A stretch of DNA of 64,000 nucleotides. Origin: CAVVSQ01 sp963848825. Lineage in GTDB: Bacteria > Planctomycetota > Planctomycetia > Gemmatales > Gemmataceae. The position numbers were made by a program, and so were the translations under genes. The notes below the pieces were generated by a model. That model did not search any database. It was not told the origin of the DNA and worked only from the letters and a program-made list of their open reading frames with translations. The stretch is from the NCBI GenBank assembly GCA_963848825.1, contig CAWKFA010000010.1, forward strand, positions 62,001 through 126,000, in the 5' to 3' direction. Shown here one piece after another: positions 58,780 to 64,000 of the stretch. How positions within the stretch are numbered: position 1 is the stretch's first letter; the number at the start of each line of letters is the position of its first letter.

Positions 58780-59090
58780 TTGCAGGCTCCTTGGCTTCTT
58801 TGTCGGCAAGGAGCCGCTGCGCTATCTCTTCAGATATGCGGAATTTAGCTCTGGCCTGGCGACGCGGCACGGTCTCGTGAGCGAAGCTGTTAAAATGAGC
58901 GCAATCCGCAAGGTTCGGGGCGTCGGGGCGGGTGTCTGGTCTGCGAATAACCAGAAGCGTAATCCGGTCGACCAAACCAAGTCAGGAAGTATGCCGCTCG
59001 GTAGACTTCCCCGAATTCTCTTCCAGGCAAAAAACTGCACATTGAGGAGACATCCTCGTCCCTTGCTTCTCTTTTTTCTTGCAGAAGGGC
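58780..59090. other. Divergent intergenic region, BBP7 and blaI
   Basis: About 310 bases without a convincing gene. It should hold the BBP7 promoter on the minus strand; no consensus pair stands out. The blaI-side promoter is listed separately. Confidence 0.5.
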
Positions 59091-59137
59091 TTGACAGCAC
59101 CTACATTAGTAGGTACCACTGACCTACAGATGTAGGT
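59091..59137 (+). promoter_or_regulatory. blaI promoter with two BlaI-type operators
   Basis: TTGACA (59091-59096) is a consensus -35. Two palindromes follow: ACCTACATTAGTAGGT (59099-59114) and ACCTACAGATGTAGGT (59122-59137), centres 23 bases apart. TACA/TGTA dyads are the BlaI/MecI recognition type. They cover the expected -10 region and start site, so BlaI would repress its own operon. A weak -10 (TACCAC) is at about 59114. Confidence 0.8.
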
Positions 59138-59154
59138 ATGGCGAGGTGCAAAAA

Positions 59155-59545
59155 ATGGGTAGTTCCAAACGACGGACGTTGTCTGCCCGGCAACTCCAAA
59201 TCATGGATGTGGTCTGGCGGCAGCGAGAGGTGAGTGTGGCCGACGTCTGGGAGGCACTTGGCGGGGCTCGTAGCGTTGCCCGCAATACCGTGCAAACCAT
59301 GATGTCCCGACTGGAAGAGCAGGGATGGCTACGGTGCCGCGCCAAGGGGCAAGCCCACTTTTACTCCGCTGCTCAGTCCCGCCGCAAAGTCGCCTCCAGC
59401 CTCATATCCGGGCTGTTGCGAGGGGTCTTCGGGGGCTCGCCCAGCCAGTTGATGATGGCTCTTCTCGATGCTGAGACACTATCCTCGGAGGAAGCGGCGC
59501 GCCATTCGCGCCCTGATCGACCAGGCTGAGCAACCCCCAAAATGA
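59155..59545 (+). CDS. BlaI/MecI/CopY family repressor (one frameshift)
   Basis: About 130 residues: LSARQLQIMDVVWRQREVSV, then the winged-helix ARNTVQTMMSRLEEQGWLRC and RAKGQAHFYSAAQSRRKVAS, typical of Penicillinase_R. The last residues shift frame near 59505; the natural frame gives RALIDQAEQPPK and a stop at 59545. The ATG at 59155 is preferred over a GTG at 59146. The M56 gene starts 13 bases later. BlaI proteins are dimeric repressors inactivated by proteolysis by the partner M56 protease. Confidence 0.9.
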
Positions 59546-59558
59546 CGAGGACGCGCTC

Positions 59559-61058
59559 ATGAACCTTGGGATTCCTTTGGCCGAGTTTCTCATGCCGATG
59601 CTGTGGTGCGTCACCGTGTCGTGCGCGGCGGCTTTGGTTATGTCCCGGCTGTTCCGTCGAACCTCCGCGGCCCGCCATGACATTCTGCTTTGCGGCCTGG
59701 TCGGCGTGGTGACCGCACCGGCGCTGGCTTGGGTTGGATCGAGGATCCCGCTGCCGCACGTCGAGTGGCCGCTTGCGGCCGTTTCGGAAATTGCCGAGAG
59801 GGACGGAGTAGCCGCTGAAGCTGACTCGGTTGGGAACGCGCGGCTGCCCGGTAAGACTGAACTCGGGTCGCTGCCCGACGAAGCGTTCGACCGGATTGGT
59901 GCTACTCTTCTCCGCCCAGCGGCAATTGCCTTCGCCATTTGGGCTCTTGGTTCCGCGCTTCTCGCGATACGCTTTTGTCGGTGCGCGCTAGCCGTGGCCC
60001 GCCTACGCCGTACCTGTTCCCCTATCAGCGGCGTGCCGCTAGCGCCTGTGCTTGCGGAAGTGCGGTCCGGCCTGGGAGCGGACCGGTTGCCGCCGATCTT
60101 GCGTTCCAAACAGATCGCCACACCGGGGTGCGTTGGTCTGCTCCAGCCCGTAATCCTGTTGCCAGATGTCCTGCTCGATAAGTTTCGCCCGGCCTTACTC
60201 AGAGACGTGCTGATCCATGAATGCGCCCACGCCTTGCGCCGGGACTACCTCGTTCGGCTGATACAAGAGTTGGCGCGTATCATGTTTTGGCCGCACCCTT
60301 TGGTTCATTGGCTGAACGCGGAACTTGGTGACGCGCGCGAGGAAGTTTGCGACAACTACGCCCTGCGCCGCACGTCCGCATCCGGTTACGCACGAACGCT
60401 CCTGGCGGTGGCGGAGTCATTCGAGTGTTACACACCGTTACCGCTGGCTACCGGCTTTTTCCGCCGCCGGACGTTGCAAAGGCGGATTATCGGTTTACTT
60501 GACCAAAGGAGAAACACAATGACAAGATCCAACAAATCGTACATCGCATTGCTGGCAGCCGTCATGGCAGCGGGGGCGATGGGAGTACCCGTCGCGCCCG
60601 CGTCGCCGGAGGGTACGCTCGCACCTCAGCCGGTTGCCGAGTCGGACGCTCGCAAGGTGATCGGACAAATGGAGCGCGAGCTCGCCAAGGCAGGTCAGGG
60701 CAACGACCGTGCGAAAGTAGCCGACGTGTTTGACCGTTATACCGCCAAGGACTTCACGGTAAATGGCAGCGACGGCTTGGCTGGCAAGGAGGCCTTTCTG
60801 CAACTGGTCCGCTGGAAAACTCCGGAGGACGGCACGAGTACCTTCACCCTCGACGACATGAACATCCGCGTTCTTGACGGCGCCGCCATCGAAACCGGCC
60901 GCTATCTCGTCCGCTCTGAATCGAACAGTCAGCAGAAGACCGAAGCCCGCCGCTTTACGAACGTTTGGGCCCTTCGGGATTCCCGCTGGCAGATCGCCCA
61001 TATGCAAATTGCGGAGCCGGAGCGACTCTCTGCGCCCGTTGATGAATCGAAGGAATAA
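59559..61058 (+). CDS. M56 (BlaR1-like) membrane metallopeptidase with C-terminal NTF2-like domain
   Basis: An intact 499-residue protein. Residues 1-150 have several transmembrane helices. The zinc protease motif HECAH is at 220-224, with a following Glu in DAREEVCDNYALRR. Past 320 is another membrane segment (YIALLAAVMAAGAMGVPVAP). The C-terminal 130 residues are an NTF2/DUF4440-like domain (DVFDRYTAKDFTVNGSDGL, RFTNVWALRDSRWQIAHMQ), not the penicillin-sensor domain of classic BlaR1. Presumably the NTF2-like domain is extracytoplasmic and senses a ligand, triggering BlaI cleavage. Confidence 0.9.
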   Translation: MNLGIPLAEFLMPMLWCVTVSCAAALVMSRLFRRTSAARHDILLCGLVGVVTAPALAWVGSRIPLPHVEWPLAAVSEIAERDGVAAEADSVGNARLPGKTELGSLPDEAFDRIGATLLRPAAIAFAIWALGSALLAIRFCRCALAVARLRRTCSPISGVPLAPVLAEVRSGLGADRLPPILRSKQIATPGCVGLLQPVILLPDVLLDKFRPALLRDVLIHECAHALRRDYLVRLIQELARIMFWPHPLVHWLNAELGDAREEVCDNYALRRTSASGYARTLLAVAESFECYTPLPLATGFFRRRTLQRRIIGLLDQRRNTMTRSNKSYIALLAAVMAAGAMGVPVAPASPEGTLAPQPVAESDARKVIGQMERELAKAGQGNDRAKVADVFDRYTAKDFTVNGSDGLAGKEAFLQLVRWKTPEDGTSTFTLDDMNIRVLDGAAIETGRYLVRSESNSQQKTEARRFTNVWALRDSRWQIAHMQIAEPERLSAPVDESKE

Positions 61059-61160
61059 AGGGCCGCATGCGGGCAGTCCGGCCACTGGGCGCAGCTTTGA
61101 CGAATCAACAGGCCGTTGGTACGTTGATGAAGGTCCTCCGATGCCCGACAAGGAGCTGCC

Positions 61161-62132
61161 ATGGCGCTCGGCGCGAGCTTCCAACGAATTATGGTCCTTA
61201 CACTTGCCGGCTACAGCACGTGGTGGGTCCAGCCCAGTGCGGTGGACACCAAGTTCGTCAAGCCTCGTCCAGGCGCACAACCGGTGGACATGCCTGGGCT
61301 GCACAATGTCATTCACGTCTCGGACAGGCTCTATAGCGGCCGTGGCCCCGAAGATGATTCTGGTTTCGATTCCTTGGTCAAGCTTGGAATCAAGACAATT
61401 ATATCGGTGGACGGAGCCAGACCGGATGCTGCTTGTGCCAGGAAGTTTGGCATACGCTATGTTCATCTTCCCATCGGTTACGAGGGTATATCCCAGGACC
61501 AAGCCATGAAGCTTGCCCGGGCCGTGCGCGACCTGGACGGCCCCATTTACATTCACTGTCACCATGGAAAGCATCGCAGCCCCGCGGCGGCGGCAGCTAT
61601 TCAAATTTGCCTGGATGATAAATGCACCGTGCCCCAGGCCGTGGACATCATGAAACGGGCCGGCACTGATCCGCGCTATACAGGACTGTTTGCCGGACCC
61701 AAAGAACTAAAACGGACCACGTCTGCGCAACTGGATCAAGTTAAAGTCGAGTTCCGCGATGCCGCCCCCATTGCTGCCGTGGCCGAGGTGATGGTCCAAA
61801 TCGACAGGTACTGGGAACACCTGTCCCTTGTCAGAAAAGCTGGCTGGAAAGCTCCAATTGGGTACCCTGATCTAGACCCAACTCACGAGGCACTTCAATT
61901 GCGGGAGCACTTTCGAGAACTAGCTCGCTTGCCGAATACCCAGAAGCGGCCAGCGGATTTCAAGCAATGGATGGTCGAGGCGGAAAAGGCCGCCCATGAC
62001 TTGGAAGACGCGCTTCGCGTGAAAGCGAAACAGCGAGATGGCGTCGAGGCCGCGGCAAAAGCATACGAGCGATCGCATGCCCTTTGCTCGCAATGCCACG
62101 CCAAATACCGTGACGTGCCACAAAGTCCCTGA
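61161..62132 (+). CDS. DSP/PTP-like phosphatase with C-terminal heme-type motif
   Basis: An intact 323-residue protein. An N-terminal hydrophobic segment (IMVLTLAGYSTWWVQPSA) suggests export. Residues 45-175 form a dual-specificity phosphatase-like domain with VSDRLYSGRGP and the catalytic loop HCHHGKHRS (Cys133, Arg139). The C-terminal part is helical and ends HALCSQCHAKYRD, a CxxCH heme site placed like that of cytochrome c'. AAGGAGCTGCC precedes the ATG. It lies 102 bases after the M56 gene in the same direction. Redox- or gas-responsive phosphatase is a guess. Confidence 0.82.
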   Translation: MALGASFQRIMVLTLAGYSTWWVQPSAVDTKFVKPRPGAQPVDMPGLHNVIHVSDRLYSGRGPEDDSGFDSLVKLGIKTIISVDGARPDAACARKFGIRYVHLPIGYEGISQDQAMKLARAVRDLDGPIYIHCHHGKHRSPAAAAAIQICLDDKCTVPQAVDIMKRAGTDPRYTGLFAGPKELKRTTSAQLDQVKVEFRDAAPIAAVAEVMVQIDRYWEHLSLVRKAGWKAPIGYPDLDPTHEALQLREHFRELARLPNTQKRPADFKQWMVEAEKAAHDLEDALRVKAKQRDGVEAAAKAYERSHALCSQCHAKYRDVPQSP

Positions 62133-62271
62133 CAGCTCAAGCGGGCACGCCCGTATGTACGAAGCCGCCTACTTCTCATAGCTTAGCAGCGGGCGGTCGG
62201 TTAACGGCCCAGCCACTCCAGGAGGGAGCGACTTGGAAAAGGCATGATGCTTGATTTAAGCGTTTGCCGGC

Positions 62272-62898
62272 ATGATAGTCAATTTTGAAAAACTTGCTGG
62301 GCCGGTCGTCAGGCGAATCGTCTCCGCCACGACGCTGCTGGCGTACTTGATGGCCGCTATCGGCTTTCCGGTGCCGGAGTCAAGCGCGAGTTCTTCCAGT
62401 GCAAACACCTGTGGTCGGCGTGTATGCTGTTGCGGGTCCGAAGCCCAGTGTCGGGCAAGCGGTTGCGGTTGCTCCCACTCGACCCTCCAGCCGCCCGCTC
62501 TACCGCCGACGGGTGAACCTGGTCGCGGAAGCTCAGATGAAACTGACAACTCCGATATCGAACCTTCGAAATGTTGCAAGAGTACGCAGTCGTTGCCACC
62601 CAGTTTACAGCCGTCCCGTATCAAAGAATTCGCTATATCGGCTCAACCAGCCATGGACAATAATGCCACGAGTTCTCCAAAGGGTACATCGATAAGCTGG
62701 CTCGTCGGCATGTCGGCTTTGAAGTGTCAGGGTGGCTCCACAAGCTGGCTTGCCCTCAATGCCGCGACCGTTTTTACGCCACGCTTTTGCTGGCATGTCG
62801 ACTGTCCCTATTGCCATTCCCTTCCCGTCATCCACCACGTTCCTTTCGTTGAGAGCGGAGAACCGGTAGATCCGCCGCCCCGTCCGGTAGACATTTGA
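62272..62898 (+). CDS. Cys-rich exported planctomycete protein
   Basis: 208 residues with an N-terminal hydrophobic segment (TTLLAYLMAAIGFPVPESSA) and a Cys cluster CGRRVCCCGSEAQCRASGCG, then a poorly ordered Ser/Pro-rich stretch, a pair CWHVDCPYCH and a Pro-rich end. Planctomycetes have a family with GFPVP and a Cys-rich CxCxxxxxC motif near the start; this seems a divergent member. Metal binding is plausible. A weak ribosome site. Confidence 0.6.
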   Translation: MIVNFEKLAGPVVRRIVSATTLLAYLMAAIGFPVPESSASSSSANTCGRRVCCCGSEAQCRASGCGCSHSTLQPPALPPTGEPGRGSSDETDNSDIEPSKCCKSTQSLPPSLQPSRIKEFAISAQPAMDNNATSSPKGTSISWLVGMSALKCQGGSTSWLALNAATVFTPRFCWHVDCPYCHSLPVIHHVPFVESGEPVDPPPRPVDI

Positions 62899-63031
62899 CG
62901 CTGATCACGCGCCGGTAATTCCGGTCACCAAGCTGTCTATCCGCGGTTTCGTCAAATCGCGCGATCGTTCCTTGCCAACCATGGGCAAGAACGCTCCCAT
63001 ACCGCTCCTTCGTAGGCGAAAGGAAGAGCCC

Positions 63032-64000
63032 ATGCGCTCACGTCATGCATTTACCCTCATTGAACTCTTGGTCGTAATCGCGATTATCGCGGTTTTGATC
63101 GCTTTGCTTGTGCCCGCCGTGCAGAAGGTTCGCGAGTCTGCGTCACGTATCCAGTGCACGAATAACCTGAAACAGATTGCTCTCGGAATCCACAACCATG
63201 AGAGCGCCAAGCGGTATTTTCCTGGTCTCGCGGATGGTGCACCGGCCGGCTGGGGAAGCAACAACCACGCTTATGCGTTTGGTCCCCTTGCCAATATTTT
63301 GCCGTATATCGAGCAGGCCCAGCTTCAGAACCTGATCGACTTCAGCCAGGTGGCCACGGTGAACGGCTACGCGGGCGCCATCAATCCTGTACACGACGCC
63401 GCGGCAAGCACCGTGGTGTCTTTATATCTCTGCCCAAGTGATGGGCAGAGCCCACAGTTCGCGCAGACAAGCACGGCTCGTACACCGAGCGGGTTCGTGA
63501 CCGCCGGCACCAACTATGTCTTCAATTCCGGAAGTGGCCAGGCCAACAAGGACGACGGCTATGCCTTTTACGACCCCGAGTACGAAACCGATGGCCTGTT
63601 CTGGTACGGTTCGCGGACGACTTTCAAAGACATCACGGATGGCGCGTCCAATACCTTGCTAGTGTCGGAATGTCTGCTAGGCCCCGGGCAGCCGGCGCCG
63701 CCCGCCAGCGCGACACAGCCCAGGCCAGACGGGCGGTATTACGTGAGCTTGAATACCGGCGTATTCAATGCGAATAGCCAGGGCCCCGGCGGTTGGCTTC
63801 GAGGTGGAGCGCTCGTTACCGCCAGACCTTCCGAGTGCGACGACGGCACGCGTGCGTGGGGCGTGATGCGCGGTAGCTCCTGGTTCTGGGGCGGCAGGGC
63901 CTGGAACAGCGTCTTTAACGCCGCGCTTCAACCAAATGATCCCTTGTGTGATTGCGGTGCCCATGGGCGAGGGTTTTTTGGCGCCCGCAGCAACCATGGC
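63032..64000 (+). CDS. DUF1559 domain protein with pilin-like N-terminus (truncated by window edge)
   Basis: 323 codons visible, no stop before the edge. It begins MRSRHAFTLIELLVVIAIIA, a type IV pilin-type prepilin motif, followed by VPAVQKVRESASRIQCTNNL and IALGIHNHESAKRYFPG, the DUF1559 (SBP_bac_10) hallmark. DUF1559 proteins are massively expanded in planctomycetes and processed like pseudopilins. AAAGGAAGAGCCC precedes the ATG. The DUF1559 domain continues past the edge. Confidence 0.93.
   Translation, partial: MRSRHAFTLIELLVVIAIIAVLIALLVPAVQKVRESASRIQCTNNLKQIALGIHNHESAKRYFPGLADGAPAGWGSNNHAYAFGPLANILPYIEQAQLQNLIDFSQVATVNGYAGAINPVHDAAASTVVSLYLCPSDGQSPQFAQTSTARTPSGFVTAGTNYVFNSGSGQANKDDGYAFYDPEYETDGLFWYGSRTTFKDITDGASNTLLVSECLLGPGQPAPPASATQPRPDGRYYVSLNTGVFNANSQGPGGWLRGGALVTARPSECDDGTRAWGVMRGSSWFWGGRAWNSVFNAALQPNDPLCDCGAHGRGFFGARSNHG

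Overview
The window looks like chromosomal DNA of a planctomycete, most probably from the Gemmata/Gemmataceae neighbourhood. The DNA is GC-rich. It carries several protein families that are typical of that phylum: a DUF1559 protein with a pilin-like N-terminus (right edge), a BBP7-type outer-membrane barrel, a BlaI/M56 regulatory pair, a Cys-rich small secreted protein, three PQQ-type beta-propellers, a secreted FG-GAP/VCBS protein and tandem TPR-GT41 glycosyltransferases. This assignment is inference from gene content; no 16S or ribosomal protein gene is present.

Layout. 1-4.7 kb: lnt (partial) and moeA, a SYLF lipid-binding protein, and a compact operon of two DUF488 proteins plus a dual-OB protein. 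4.7-8.1 kb: an OprB-type porin, a REP-associated tyrosine transposase (RAYT) between two homologous blocks of palindromic repeats, and a PAP2 phosphatase. 8.2-14.2 kb: a PQQ-propeller protein, a ribose-type sugar ABC transporter (binding protein, ATPase, permease) and a cytochrome c'-like protein. 14.2-25.4 kb: a glycan/glycosylation cluster with two methyltransferases, three TPR-GT41 (SPINDLY/OGT-like) proteins, UDP-galactopyranose mutase, an NAD-dependent epimerase and a CgeB-like glycosyltransferase. 25.5-37.8 kb: a run of minus-strand genes for secreted or membrane proteins (YdjY-like lipoprotein, PQQ propeller, VCBS protein, very long TPR protein, membrane protein, exported spermidine-synthase-fold protein, tandem-repeat secreted protein, pyroglutamyl-peptidase/NTF2 fusion). 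37.9-50.1 kb: a CoA-transferase pair, small TPR protein, metallophosphoesterase, extremely acidic protein, ABC-F ATPase, LarE, esterase, PQQ protein, CarA and a zinc-ribbon membrane protein. 50.9-55.6 kb: ThuA-like protein, Cu/Zn superoxide dismutase, PilZ protein, MDR oxidoreductase and a DUF11 secreted protein. 55.9-57.5 kb: tRNA-Pro(GGG) followed by a decayed island made of type I restriction-modification relics and a second RAYT. 57.5-64 kb: BBP7 barrel, BlaI-M56 operon with a well formed operator pair, a phosphatase/heme-motif fusion, a Cys-rich secreted protein and a DUF1559 protein running off the edge.

A strong technical caveat: about half of the recognisable genes are interrupted by single frameshifts, usually one base missing from a short homopolymer, while the downstream frame continues the same family perfectly. 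Unpolished long-read assembly error is the simplest explanation, so I annotate these as whole genes and give the break position. A few genes (epimerase, long TPR protein, ABC-F) have several breaks.

Three families of palindromic or inverted repeats occur. One is linked to the first RAYT, one to the second, and one is a MITE-like element of about 130 bp present as four complete copies. The most novel-looking content is the DUF488-DUF488-dual-OB operon, the BlaI/M56-NTF2 cassette with its adjoining phosphatase-heme fusion, the duplicated hsdM'/'hsdS scar around the second RAYT, and the three GT41 genes beside UDP-galactopyranose mutase.
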